Shown here in pieces: positions 27,250-35,489 of a DNA stretch of 39,698 bases. Every line of letters starts with the position of its first letter. The first letter of the stretch is position 1. The notes under the pieces are model-generated. The model saw nothing but the letters and a program-made list of their open reading frames with translations, made no database searches and was not told the origin of the DNA. The DNA is taken from IMG/VR virus record IMGVR_UViG_3300034375_007237, positions 1 to 39,698 of that record; one strand, written 5' to 3'. The stretch is from a virus. The position numbers were made by a program, and so were the translations under genes.

Positions 27250-27914
27250 CAAGCAAACGTGGAATCAGGTTCCAGAGCGATATAGTAAGTAAGATCGTGA
27301 TTCTTAGAAGCAAATCGTGACAGGAGTTTCTTGGAAACAACAACTTCATAAGTTCCAGGAAGAACTTTGATGTTTTCTACCTTGAAATTGAAGGAGAACT
27401 CAGAATCAGTTTCACCAACAACAATTGCAAAATCGTTAGAAGTTTCGTTCTTCTTATCACGAACAACCAGTTTGACAACACCAGCTTCACCAACAGCAGA
27501 GATATCAGGAAGTTGATACACTGCTGCTGCCTTGAGCAGTTTGTCCAGTTGTTCAGTGCTCACTTCAAAGCAAACATCTTCACTAGGAAGAGTAATGTCT
27601 TTGTCGGGAGGAGTGACGATTACATTAGGATCTGCGAAGAAATACTTAGAACGCATTTTACCTTCACGGATAACGACATAACCATCGTTACCAAAATCAA
27701 GTTCAGGGCTTTGGTGAAGAGTCAAACCATTCAAGAATTGATTCAAGTCATAGATACCAAAATCTTTAGAGAACTCTTCAGTAATCGTTGCTTCTGCAAG
27801 GATGTTCTTCATCACACTAATAGTGCGAAGTTTGCTACCTTCTTTGAACAGAATAGACTGGTTGATAGAAGAGAAGTTCTTGAGAACAGAAAGGGTTTTA
27901 TCAGAAAGTTTCAT
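27249..27914 (-). CDS. 45: Sliding clamp (T4 gp45-like)
   Basis: gp45 is the trimeric processivity clamp and, in T4, the mobile activator of late transcription together with gp55 and gp33. The start at 27914 (MKLSDKTLSVLKNFSSINQS, 221 aa) aligns with T4 gp45 MKLSKDT; an ATG 18 bases earlier (27932) is possible. FGIYDLNQFLNGL and the C-terminal YYIALEPDSTFA agree with the family. It begins inside the end of the DUF3310-like gene and is coupled to speD. Confidence 0.95.
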   Translation of the reverse strand: MKLSDKTLSVLKNFSSINQSILFKEGSKLRTISVMKNILAEATITEEFSKDFGIYDLNQFLNGLTLHQSPELDFGNDGYVVIREGKMRSKYFFADPNVIVTPPDKDITLPSEDVCFEVSTEQLDKLLKAAAVYQLPDISAVGEAGVVKLVVRDKKNETSNDFAIVVGETDSEFSFNFKVENIKVLPGTYEVVVSKKLLSRFASKNHDLTYYIALEPDSTFA

Positions 27915-28461
27915 AGGGTTGCGAATTTTCATTACAAAGGCCAGCGAAGTGATAGAGAAGAATGCAGTAGTGAATTGCTTTTAGAATGTCCTGCTTGGAC
28001 TTTCCATTCTTCTTTCCAAAGCGAGAAAGATATTTAATTGCATTGCTGCGACAGAATGGTTCTGCATCACCAATACCTTCAATCAAATCAAGAGTCTGAG
28101 TCTTGGATTCTTGAGAGGCATAGTGAGCATTGTAAGTGCCACCAAGATAATCACGAATCTCTTTGAGGATTACATCCTCATGATACTTCCAGAAACCATT
28201 CTCATTGGTAGGTGCTTTAGGAAGTTCAGGTACATCATTCATGTTTAATTTAAATGTTGAAGAATCATAGGGAGAGGAGAAAGTAATAATATCTTCTTCC
28301 ATACCACCAGGAAGAAGACTTCCAATGTTTACTGTATCTGCAGCGTATGGGCCCAGATTTCCATCCTCCTCCCAGAAATCACTCCAATCTCTTTCGGTTG
28401 TTTCACTTGCACCACCAATAATGGTGATATCATCATTTTCAGACATAGTGCTGTAAGTCAT
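27901..28461 (-). CDS. Protein with C-terminal DUF3310 (SaV-like) domain, 186 aa
   Basis: The first 105 residues are acidic and low-complexity (for example ERDWSDFWEEDGNLGPYAAD). The last 70 fit DUF3310: HYASQESKTQTLDLIEGIGD, AEPFCRSNAIKYLSRFGKKN, and then an Ile/His/Tyr-rich helix (KAIHYCILLYHFAG). DUF3310 is common in phage nucleotide-metabolism or replication modules and is biochemically undefined. The start has GAGGT 7 bases before it. The stop lies within the gp45 5' region. The fusion of an acidic extension to DUF3310 is a cyanophage feature. Confidence 0.7.
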   Translation of the reverse strand: MTYSTMSENDDITIIGGASETTERDWSDFWEEDGNLGPYAADTVNIGSLLPGGMEEDIITFSSPYDSSTFKLNMNDVPELPKAPTNENGFWKYHEDVILKEIRDYLGGTYNAHYASQESKTQTLDLIEGIGDAEPFCRSNAIKYLSRFGKKNGKSKQDILKAIHYCILLYHFAGLCNENSQPYETF

Positions 28462-28482
28462 AATAACCTCTTTTCAATTATA

Positions 28483-29580
28483 TCAAAGTTGCGATTGCTC
28501 GTCAATGGCAATGGGCATTTGGAAATCAGCATCCACTTTGTCATACAACTCCAAGAATGCCTGTTTGGTTTCATCATCAAAACGGTTTACGCAAACTTGG
28601 ATTGCTTTTGCTTTATCTTGGAAGATGCTAAAAGCACGAATGATATGAACCAAACGACGAGTGCTGATGATTTCCTCAATACCACCATCGTAGAAAGTCT
28701 TGCGGATAATATCTCCCCAGTCCACCAGACGCTTACAGAAATCCTTGTCTTCTACACCCAAGTCCAGAGCAACACCTTCAAGGATTTTCTGCTCAGTTGC
28801 AGGGGCAGGATAGGACTGCTCAAATGTCACAGGAAAACGCTCAAGGAATGCTTCATTGAGAACATTAGTGCCAATGAAGCGCCCATCATCAGAACCTTTG
28901 CCTTTAGTGTTAGCAGTGGCAATCACATTGAAACCATCAGTAGGAACAATGTGCTTACCAATCTTCTTCAAGAACACTCCCTTTCCTTCAAGGATTGATT
29001 GAAGGCAAAGAATTTTGTTGGAAGCCAAGTCAATCTCGTCAAGCAGTAGAATCGCACCGCGCTCCAGGGCTTCGATGACTGGGCCATTATGCCAAACAGT
29101 TTCACCGTTGACGAGACGGAATCCACCAATGAGATCATCTTCATCAGTTTCAATAGTAATGTTTACACGAATCAGTTCACGTTTGAGTTGAGCACACGCT
29201 TGCTCCACACTGAACGTTTTACCGTTACCCGAAAGGCCCGTAATGAACGTAGGATAGAAGAGACGGGACTGAATAATTTTTTTAATATCACCAAAGTTAC
29301 CAAACTTGACGAAGGTATCATCTTTTGCAGGAATAAGGTTTTGCTCTACAGGAGGAACTACAGCGGGTGCTTGGAAGGTACGTTCGATTTCTTCCACCTT
29401 TTGTTTTGTCACTTCAAGATTCCATTTACCACGGCCAACTTTGTAGTCATCAATCTTCTTGGTTACAGTTTGATAGTTGGAATCATTAATATTACACCAG
29501 GCTTTAATGTCAGCACTGGTAATGTTGTTACCATAAAGTGCTTGAAGAGAAGTGCGGATATAATCAGAAGAAAGTGCCAT
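28483..29580 (-). CDS. cobS: CobS/MoxR-like AAA+ ATPase
   Basis: The 365-residue AAA+ protein has Walker A GLSGNGKT (115-122), Walker B ILLLDEID (177-184), a sensor-type IATANTKGKG motif and an Arg-rich sensor 2 region (ISTRRLVHI). An N-terminal 90-residue extension may bind a partner. Cyanophages annotate it as CobS, a cobaltochelatase subunit. However, the adjacent VWA protein and lack of other cobalamin genes fit a MoxR/RavA-type chaperone equally well. Upstream lie a terminator and a TATAAT box; no Shine-Dalgarno is seen. Confidence 0.85.
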   Translation of the reverse strand: MALSSDYIRTSLQALYGNNITSADIKAWCNINDSNYQTVTKKIDDYKVGRGKWNLEVTKQKVEEIERTFQAPAVVPPVEQNLIPAKDDTFVKFGNFGDIKKIIQSRLFYPTFITGLSGNGKTFSVEQACAQLKRELIRVNITIETDEDDLIGGFRLVNGETVWHNGPVIEALERGAILLLDEIDLASNKILCLQSILEGKGVFLKKIGKHIVPTDGFNVIATANTKGKGSDDGRFIGTNVLNEAFLERFPVTFEQSYPAPATEQKILEGVALDLGVEDKDFCKRLVDWGDIIRKTFYDGGIEEIISTRRLVHIIRAFSIFQDKAKAIQVCVNRFDDETKQAFLELYDKVDADFQMPIAIDEQSQL

Positions 29581-29603
29581 GCGTGTTTCGTTTGAACTTC
29601 TTT

Positions 29604-29634
29604 ATTATAAGGCAGAAAGGGGAGTTCTCACCCC
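29604..29634 (-). terminator. Terminator-like hairpin followed by a -10 box
   Basis: GGGG and CCCC pair around TGAGAACT (29619-29634), followed by TTTCTG, and then TATAAT at 29604-29609 on the minus strand. The hairpin would end the VWA transcript, and the TATAAT box could start the AAA+ gene. No clear -35 is seen. Confidence 0.45.
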
Positions 29635-29642
29635 CCCTCGTG

Positions 29643-29786
29643 TCACTTCCCAGACTGTCCATACTTGTATCGCATAGCTTGTAGCAAATATGCTTGCGAT
29701 AAAGATTTTGCTCCTTCTTTGAGAATTTGTATTACTTTAGGATCTTTTTCTGATGCGATTGCAATTTCTTTCCAGTTTTCTTTCAT
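29643..29786 (-). CDS. Small helical protein coupled to the VWA gene, 47 aa
   Basis: ATG at 29786 overlaps the stop of the VWA gene as ATGA, and TGA at 29643 precedes the terminator. The protein (MKENWKEIAIASEKDPKVIQ, then ILKEGAKSLSQAYLLQAMRY and a short KYGQSGK tail) is two basic helices. Its place between a VWA protein and its AAA+ partner suggests a third component or adaptor. No family is recognised. Confidence 0.6.
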   Translation of the reverse strand: MKENWKEIAIASEKDPKVIQILKEGAKSLSQAYLLQAMRYKYGQSGK

Positions 29787-31993
29787 GCCACTAGAGAAAT
29801 GAATTCACCAAGAACTTTCTTATTTAGTTTCTTGGTTTTGAGAGATTTGACAAATGCGGATTTGATTTGAGACTTGGTAGCATCCTCAGCAACTTCAAAC
29901 TCAGTATCTTGAGCCAATGCAGTCGCGGACAATCCAAAGTATGCATCATATCCAGAGTTGGTAATAGTAAAACTCCTAAGTTTCCTCCAGTCACTTTGAA
30001 TTTTATCATACTGCTTGTCTGCCTGAGAATGATAGAGTTGAATGAACCGATTAGCATTTCGACTTTCAAGAACTCGAATACCAATAAAGTTCATATAGGG
30101 AAAATTATCCTTCAGATTCTTGAGAAGAGTATCAGTAAATTCATGATACCCATAACCAACACTATAAGTTGTTCCAAGTTTACGATCGCGAAGGAAAGAC
30201 TTTCCAGGAATCAACCTGCGGCAGCCGATGTAACTTTGTTTTTCCCAATGGCGGTTTACTTCTGCATGATAGGGAATTTGATTTGCTTCACCATCAGTCA
30301 GAATAATGCACTGAACTTTCTGAAGTTTGTTTTCCTTTTGAAACTTAGGAAGAATCTGATGAAGAGAAATCACTGCTTCATTCAAGGGAGTTCCAGAAAG
30401 AGACATACGGTTAGAATAAGTATACAAACAACGATAGTTGTTCGCAAAACAAACAGCAAGACGCCAAATATTGAGCATTTGATTTTCAAGTTCTTTGCCA
30501 GAAACTTTACTGGTAAGAATGTTCATCATAGAGAACATTTCTTCAACGTTAAGCAATCCTTCTTTTTTCTCATAATGAGGAGTTACTTCTACAGCAAGAT
30601 GCTTACCAGTTTCATAATCAAATTCACTGCGACGCCATTCACCAGTAAAAGCATAAACTTCAAAAGGAATGGCAACTTTCTTACAGAACCAAACAAGATT
30701 GAAAAGTTGCTTGCAGGTGTCAGGCATCACCTCAGCCATTGAGCCACTCCAATCAAGAACGAATACCAATCCATGATTCTTACCATCAGCAAGAGTGGTA
30801 ACCTTCTTAAAGAGGTCTTCATTGTACTTGTAGGTATGAAGTTTGGTGCAGTCCAACACACCAGTGCGGGCAGTGGTGGCACGGGCATAGGAGTCTGCTG
30901 CCTTACGGCACTCAAACTCTTTGACCAGATAGTTGACTTCTTTCTGGGCAGACTTCTTGAACTTGTAGAACTCAGTATCAACTTGATTAAAAAGATTTAG
31001 AGCGGGAAATCCTTTCTCTTCAGCATGTTTCTTATGATTTTTTTCTTGATGCAGAAAAGAATTATTAATCTCTTTATGCACGTCAGAGTTTTTAGCAATA
31101 ATGGTATCAAGATTCACTTGAGGAATCTCAACATAAACGTTGTCACAACCTTCGCTGTTCACAAGATCACGAAGTTTTTCTTCCAAGGAATCAGCAGTAC
31201 GAACTTCAGGCTCACCACTGTTTCCAGCAGAACTTGAGGGAATTCCATCATTATTAGAAGCACCACTATCACCCTCAGAATCTTGAGGAGATGACTTATC
31301 ACTCTCACCCTCTTCTTCTGAAGAGGAACTATTGCTCTCTACAAGTTCACTAGCAGGAGATTGAGAATCTCCTTGTTGTTCTTGAGAATCAATATCATCG
31401 ACTTTCTCTTCATTCTCTTTTTGTTGCTTACAAAACCTATAAAGTTGTTCAGCAACAATCAAAACGTCAGCAAACGTTTCAGTTTCAGCAATCATATTGA
31501 TAATCTCCATTTCTTCACCATTCTCAATAGGAATGTCAACATGACTACCAATCTTAAACCAAAGATTGGCTCTATCAGCAAGATTCATTTTAGAGATATC
31601 TTCACCTTCAAGGGAGAAGAAATCAGAATCACTAAGTTCTTTATATCCGTTGAAAAATGATTTTGCAAGTCCCATATACTTGCGCTTCATCAATTTCTCA
31701 ACGCGAGCATCTTCTACAATGTTCACAAACTGAGGAGGAACTTTCACTTCCTCCAACCAATTCTCATCAGGAGTAAACAATGCATGTCCAACTTCGTGTC
31801 CAACCAACAAATCATACACAACATTACTTGCTTTCTCCCACAGAGGAAGAGTCAGCACACGAGTATGAACATTGAATTGAGCCGTCTCAACCCTACGGTG
31901 TTCAACCACCAAATCTTCAGTAGCAAGCAGTTTGGCGAGTTGAGATTTGATTTCGTGTTGAACAGCCATGATTCTCGTTTCGTATGAAGCCAT
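29783..31993 (-). CDS. cobT: VWA-domain protein with HExxH motif (cyanophage CobT-like)
   Basis: I take ATG 31993 (MASYETRIMAVQHEIKSQLA, 736 aa). ATG 32014 lies in a hairpin loop, and ATG 31969 is possible. An N-terminal domain has a zinc-protease-like HEVGH (66-70) with an acidic EDARVEK (94-100) downstream. An acidic Ser/Glu/Asp linker spans about 195-265. The C-terminal VWA domain carries a complete MIDAS: DWSGS (414-418), a later Thr, and ILTDGEAN. MIDAS proteins pair with MoxR/CobS AAA+ ATPases, and the partner is the next large gene. Peptidase or metal-chelatase function is not decided by sequence. Confidence 0.8.
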   Translation of the reverse strand: MASYETRIMAVQHEIKSQLAKLLATEDLVVEHRRVETAQFNVHTRVLTLPLWEKASNVVYDLLVGHEVGHALFTPDENWLEEVKVPPQFVNIVEDARVEKLMKRKYMGLAKSFFNGYKELSDSDFFSLEGEDISKMNLADRANLWFKIGSHVDIPIENGEEMEIINMIAETETFADVLIVAEQLYRFCKQQKENEEKVDDIDSQEQQGDSQSPASELVESNSSSSEEEGESDKSSPQDSEGDSGASNNDGIPSSSAGNSGEPEVRTADSLEEKLRDLVNSEGCDNVYVEIPQVNLDTIIAKNSDVHKEINNSFLHQEKNHKKHAEEKGFPALNLFNQVDTEFYKFKKSAQKEVNYLVKEFECRKAADSYARATTARTGVLDCTKLHTYKYNEDLFKKVTTLADGKNHGLVFVLDWSGSMAEVMPDTCKQLFNLVWFCKKVAIPFEVYAFTGEWRRSEFDYETGKHLAVEVTPHYEKKEGLLNVEEMFSMMNILTSKVSGKELENQMLNIWRLAVCFANNYRCLYTYSNRMSLSGTPLNEAVISLHQILPKFQKENKLQKVQCIILTDGEANQIPYHAEVNRHWEKQSYIGCRRLIPGKSFLRDRKLGTTYSVGYGYHEFTDTLLKNLKDNFPYMNFIGIRVLESRNANRFIQLYHSQADKQYDKIQSDWRKLRSFTITNSGYDAYFGLSATALAQDTEFEVAEDATKSQIKSAFVKSLKTKKLNKKVLGEFISLVA

Positions 31994-32003
31994 AATACGA
32001 CGA

Positions 32004-32024
32004 AACCGCCCCATCGGAGCGGTT
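32004..32024 (-). other. Hairpin before the VWA gene
   Basis: AACCGCTCC-GAT-GGGGCGGTT on the minus strand forms a 9-bp stem with one G-U pair and a 3-base loop, followed by TTCGTCG. It buries the upstream ATG (32014) of the VWA gene. It may be an imperfect terminator of the sulfotransferase transcript or a translational control element. Confidence 0.45.
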
Positions 32025-32106
32025 CATGTGACGCTTTTTAAAGTGGCGTAATGCTTCTCGCCTTGCTCTCATTGCCTGAGGTTTAAGGCGACGTTTCTGT
32101 TCCTTC

Positions 32107-32733
32107 TTACTGTGGTGTTGCCAGTTCGGGGTAGAGTTTGCCAATGTCCTGACGATAGAGTTGCCTTATATTATCTATGAGAGCAGGTGTCTTGTCAAGC
32201 TTGTTACCTTCATTTCTTTTTGTGTATATCAATTCTTGATTCATTGATACTTGTATTTCTAATATATGACTCAACCATTCTGAGAAATCATTTCCAAATC
32301 CAGCCTCAAACTTCCAAACATGAGTTTTATCTGATAGAAAATCAACTTGATTTCTAAACCAATTTCTTGATTCCTCTAAAGGATAGTTTTCAATCATAGA
32401 AAAGAACTGCATAGGATCTTCCATCAATTCTTGGATATCATTCCCATATAAGTGAGTGAGAAAGAATGAAGAAGATATGAATCTTTCTACTGGATTTCTA
32501 ATAATAGAAACGTGAGGTATGTTCTTTACATCTAAGTACTGTTGATAATACTCCCTATGAAAGTGAGCAACTTCAATACCATTAATGCTCTGATACATGT
32601 TAGAGACGTTTACTTTATCGTCCCATATCCAACCTTGAGATTCTAGGTTTCTTTCAATAAATCTTCCAGCAGTTCTTGGAATATGAATAAAGAAAAATCT
32701 TTTTCCTGTTTCTACATGTCTAAATGTAGCCAT
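32107..32733 (-). CDS. Sulfotransferase-family protein
   Basis: The 208-residue protein has the PAPS-binding 5' loop FFIHIPRTAGRFI (14-26) and the 3' element VSIIRNPVERFISSSFF (75-91), in which R-x-P-x-x-R-x-x-S is typical for sulfotransferases of the carbohydrate type. The ATG at 32733 overlaps the dehydrogenase stop as TGATG, so the two enzymes are made together. Transfer of sulfate from PAPS to a sugar or lipid-linked acceptor is inferred. In a phage it could modify host surface polysaccharide or virion glycans. Between this stop and the VWA start lies about 110 bases with no clear gene. Confidence 0.75.
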   Translation of the reverse strand: MATFRHVETGKRFFFIHIPRTAGRFIERNLESQGWIWDDKVNVSNMYQSINGIEVAHFHREYYQQYLDVKNIPHVSIIRNPVERFISSSFFLTHLYGNDIQELMEDPMQFFSMIENYPLEESRNWFRNQVDFLSDKTHVWKFEAGFGNDFSEWLSHILEIQVSMNQELIYTKRNEGNKLDKTPALIDNIRQLYRQDIGKLYPELATPQ

Positions 32734-33521
32734 CAAGTAACATGCCAGTCAATTACTTTGCGAATTTGCTGATTATATTTCCAAATTTCTTTTAGAAAAT
32801 CTGAATTGATTTCATTGTTTTCCATTTGAACAATCAGGGAGTTCAAATCTTTAGGGAAACAAGTCCCACCAAATCCTCTGTCACCATCAATACCAGGAAC
32901 TTTAGTATGAGATTCTCCGATTCTACTATCAGATTTTACTCCCATACAAACTTTATCATAATCCATTCCTAATTTTTCACACATATCATACATCTTGTTA
33001 AAGTATGCTACCTTAAGTGTTAAGAATGTATTAGAAAAATATTTAATCGCTTCACTTTCATCGGAGGATACAATAATATTTGGAATATGCGGAAATATCT
33101 CAGCAAACATTACCGCAAATTTATAACAAATGTCGTAATCCCCACCAATTACATTACGCTCAGAATTTCTAAAATCTTGAACAGCATTTCTTGCTGTCAG
33201 AAATTCTGGATTATGAATAACTTTATATTTTTGAGAATATTTTTTTGTCGTTCCAATCGGAACAGTAGATTTGATGACAAAAATTCCATTCACTTCTTCA
33301 GGAAGGTTTTCAAAAAAGTTATTCAAAATTGAAGTATCACATTCTCCCATGCTTCTCATTGGTGTCGGAAGACACACAAAGATATACCTCTGTTGCAGAA
33401 CTTCTTCTAGAGTGTTGAGAGATCGATTCTTGTCAACATCAAAAACTCTGCACTCTAATTTGTCTCTGAAATTTTGATAAACAGCGTTACCAACAAATCC
33501 ATTACCTACAATTCCAATCAT
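32733..33521 (-). CDS. UDP-glucose/GDP-mannose dehydrogenase-like protein, short form
   Basis: The N-terminal Rossmann domain has GIVGNGFVG (3-11) and VCLPTP (49-54). The central helical domain has EAIKYFSNTFLTLKVAYFN and the catalytic Cys in FGGTCFPKD (C221), so it is an NAD-dependent sugar 6-dehydrogenase by family. At 262 residues it lacks the C-terminal UDP-binding domain of the usual 390-450-residue enzymes. Truncated forms of this kind are known in cyanophages. Its start overlaps the gp46 stop as ATGA. Substrate is unknown. Confidence 0.85.
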   Translation of the reverse strand: MIGIVGNGFVGNAVYQNFRDKLECRVFDVDKNRSLNTLEEVLQQRYIFVCLPTPMRSMGECDTSILNNFFENLPEEVNGIFVIKSTVPIGTTKKYSQKYKVIHNPEFLTARNAVQDFRNSERNVIGGDYDICYKFAVMFAEIFPHIPNIIVSSDESEAIKYFSNTFLTLKVAYFNKMYDMCEKLGMDYDKVCMGVKSDSRIGESHTKVPGIDGDRGFGGTCFPKDLNSLIVQMENNEINSDFLKEIWKYNQQIRKVIDWHVT

Positions 33522-35230
33522 ACAGCCATCCTACTGAATCCTTTAATTTTCTCAAATCTAATACACTGATCGAATCTGTCTTCCATCCCTTGCTTGTGGG
33601 AGATGACAAATACATTTGCATCTTTGATAACGAAGCGGATGATTTTGAGAAACTCTTCTGTCCCAAAGCCATCGAGTGATGAATCAAATACCTCATCCAT
33701 GATTAAAAGATTTGTATTGACTGAGTTCTTCATTCTCGCAACTTCTCTCCAAGTGAAAAGAAGTGCTAAGTCAATTCTCATCTTCTCCCCTTCACTAAAA
33801 GAAGCATAGGAGAAATCTTCATGGATAGGTGACTGGACGGTTTCGTTAAATTCCTCATCAAGTGTGAAGTTAATATAGAAATCCATCATCTGAAGATAAC
33901 GGTTAACTTGCTGATTTATCAGCGGTAGGTACTTCTTAATGATTTTGGATTTTACTCCACCGTCTTTAAGCAAACTATACGAAAAATCGTAGTAGTTGAT
34001 TGTGTCTTTTTTAGAAGCGAGCTCGTCGTATGTAGTTTTTAAGTTTTTATTGAAGGATTCTAACTTCTCATGTTCAGAATTTCGGTTTGCAAGGTTCTCG
34101 GTAAGAACTTGAATTTCATGTTCAATATCTCTGATTTGTCTCTGACATCCAGAAATCTTGATATTGTTTTGAGAAATGCCATTAGTTAGTTTTGAAATCT
34201 CCTTCGATAGAGCAGTGAATTGACGCTCTCGCTCCTCTTCCTCTTTAATTGCCTCCTCCAGTTCTTTGTAACCAGATTGCAACTCCTTTGCTTTATCTTG
34301 AGCGTCCTTAATTCTATTTATTCTAAACTCCTCTTCGATGGACTGTGTGCAAGTAGGGCATACCGTATTCTCAGTAAAGAACTTATGCTCTTTCGTAATT
34401 GCAGATACTTTCTGAGAAATCTTACCCTTAAGGTTTCCCAACTTGCGAAGTTTCTCTGTAGCTCCGATATGTTTTTCTAGTTGTTTTTCTAATAAATTCA
34501 CATTATTAGAAATCTCAATATTTTCATTGATAGTATTGTTTTCTTCTGCAAGAAGTTTTTGAATACTAGTTTCTTTGTCTTTGATATTTTCTTTACCACG
34601 ATTCTCAAGCTCTTCAATAAAGTTCTTCTGCATTTGAACTTTATCTAGAAGAGATTCTTTCTTCAAATCAAGAACTTTGATATCTTCTTTGATAAGACGA
34701 ATCTTGTCTTTAATTACAGAATTCATTGAAGAAAAGATTTTGATGTCGAGCAAATCTTCAATCACTTCTCTACGATTAGCAGCAGTTAGTTGCATAAAAG
34801 GAACAAACGTGCTACTACCCAGAATCACAATCTGAGTGAATGACTTGTAATTCATTTTCAGAACATTCTGCTCCAACCACTTCTGTTGATCTAGAGCAGC
34901 GGAAGCTTGATCGAGAAGAGAATCATCTCGCCATACTTCAAAAATATTAGGTTTGATTCCCCTTACAACTTTCCATTGAGTTCCACCAATAGAAAATTCA
35001 ACTTCAACTCTACAGTCCTTTTCATTTACAGAGTTAATTAGTTGAGGTTTATTGATTTTACGAAAAGGCTTACCAAACAAAGAAAACGTAAGAGCATCAA
35101 GAACGGTTGACTTACCAGCACCGTTCGTACCAATGATTAAGTTTGTATTGTGTTTGGTAAAGTCTAGTTCAGTAAACTGTTGTCCTGTACTAAGAAAATT
35201 TTTCCAACGAATTTTTTCAAATAAAATCAT
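33518..35230 (-). CDS. 46: Recombination exonuclease subunit, SMC/Rad50-like (T4 gp46)
   Basis: gp46 with gp47 forms the nuclease complex that resects DNA ends for recombination and degrades host DNA. The 570-residue protein has Walker A GTNGAGKS (34-41), two long coiled coils flanking a zinc hook CPTC (291-294), and the C-terminal signature YASFSEGEKMRIDLALLFTW, with Walker B LLIMDEVFDSSLD. The length matches T4 gp46 (560). It overlaps the DUF3110-like gene by 14 bases upstream. Confidence 0.96.
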   Translation of the reverse strand: MILFEKIRWKNFLSTGQQFTELDFTKHNTNLIIGTNGAGKSTVLDALTFSLFGKPFRKINKPQLINSVNEKDCRVEVEFSIGGTQWKVVRGIKPNIFEVWRDDSLLDQASAALDQQKWLEQNVLKMNYKSFTQIVILGSSTFVPFMQLTAANRREVIEDLLDIKIFSSMNSVIKDKIRLIKEDIKVLDLKKESLLDKVQMQKNFIEELENRGKENIKDKETSIQKLLAEENNTINENIEISNNVNLLEKQLEKHIGATEKLRKLGNLKGKISQKVSAITKEHKFFTENTVCPTCTQSIEEEFRINRIKDAQDKAKELQSGYKELEEAIKEEEERERQFTALSKEISKLTNGISQNNIKISGCQRQIRDIEHEIQVLTENLANRNSEHEKLESFNKNLKTTYDELASKKDTINYYDFSYSLLKDGGVKSKIIKKYLPLINQQVNRYLQMMDFYINFTLDEEFNETVQSPIHEDFSYASFSEGEKMRIDLALLFTWREVARMKNSVNTNLLIMDEVFDSSLDGFGTEEFLKIIRFVIKDANVFVISHKQGMEDRFDQCIRFEKIKGFSRMAV

Positions 35231-35489
35231 GTTCAGTTCTAGGAGGAATTACAAAGTCATTTTTAGTAATGATAGCATATCTATAATCACTCATCTCGCA
35301 TGTCTTTATCATTATTTCATCTTCAATCTCAATCACATGCATTTCTGGACTTCCGTCTTCTTCCAACATCATGGCAAACCTAACGGCATCATCTTCCTCT
35401 TCAAAGAGATAAAGAATTTGTTCTCCTTCTTCATTCTTTACTGAATATGCGCCTTCAGTTTCTTTTCCATGAATTGTTAGAATAAACAT
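35217..35489 (-). CDS. DUF3110-like small protein between gp46 and gp47, 90 aa
   Basis: The sequence follows the cyanobacterial DUF3110 pattern: MFILTIHGKETEGAYSVKNE, QILYLFEEEDDAVRFAMMLE, a Pro in EEDGSPEMHVIEIEDEI, then CEMSDYRYAIITKNDFVIPP. The family is a single alpha/beta domain of unknown function common in cyanobacteria. The gene is coupled by TAATG to gp47 upstream and overlaps gp46, so it is made with both nuclease subunits. Transfer from a cyanobacterial host is plausible but not shown. Confidence 0.65.
   Translation of the reverse strand: MFILTIHGKETEGAYSVKNEEGEQILYLFEEEDDAVRFAMMLEEDGSPEMHVIEIEDEIMIKTCEMSDYRYAIITKNDFVIPPRTEHDFI

Noticed and set aside
31917-32144. 75-codon Lys/Arg-rich frame between the sulfotransferase and VWA genes
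   Set aside because: It starts at a TTG inside the sulfotransferase coding end, has no ribosome site at that start, and its second half is out of frame with the conserved VWA start. A small basic gene here cannot be fully excluded.
34313-34320. NATAAATA match inside gp46 (and one near 37953 inside uvsW)
   Set aside because: They lie deep in conserved coding sequence with no start nearby. An 8-base AT-rich motif is expected by chance.
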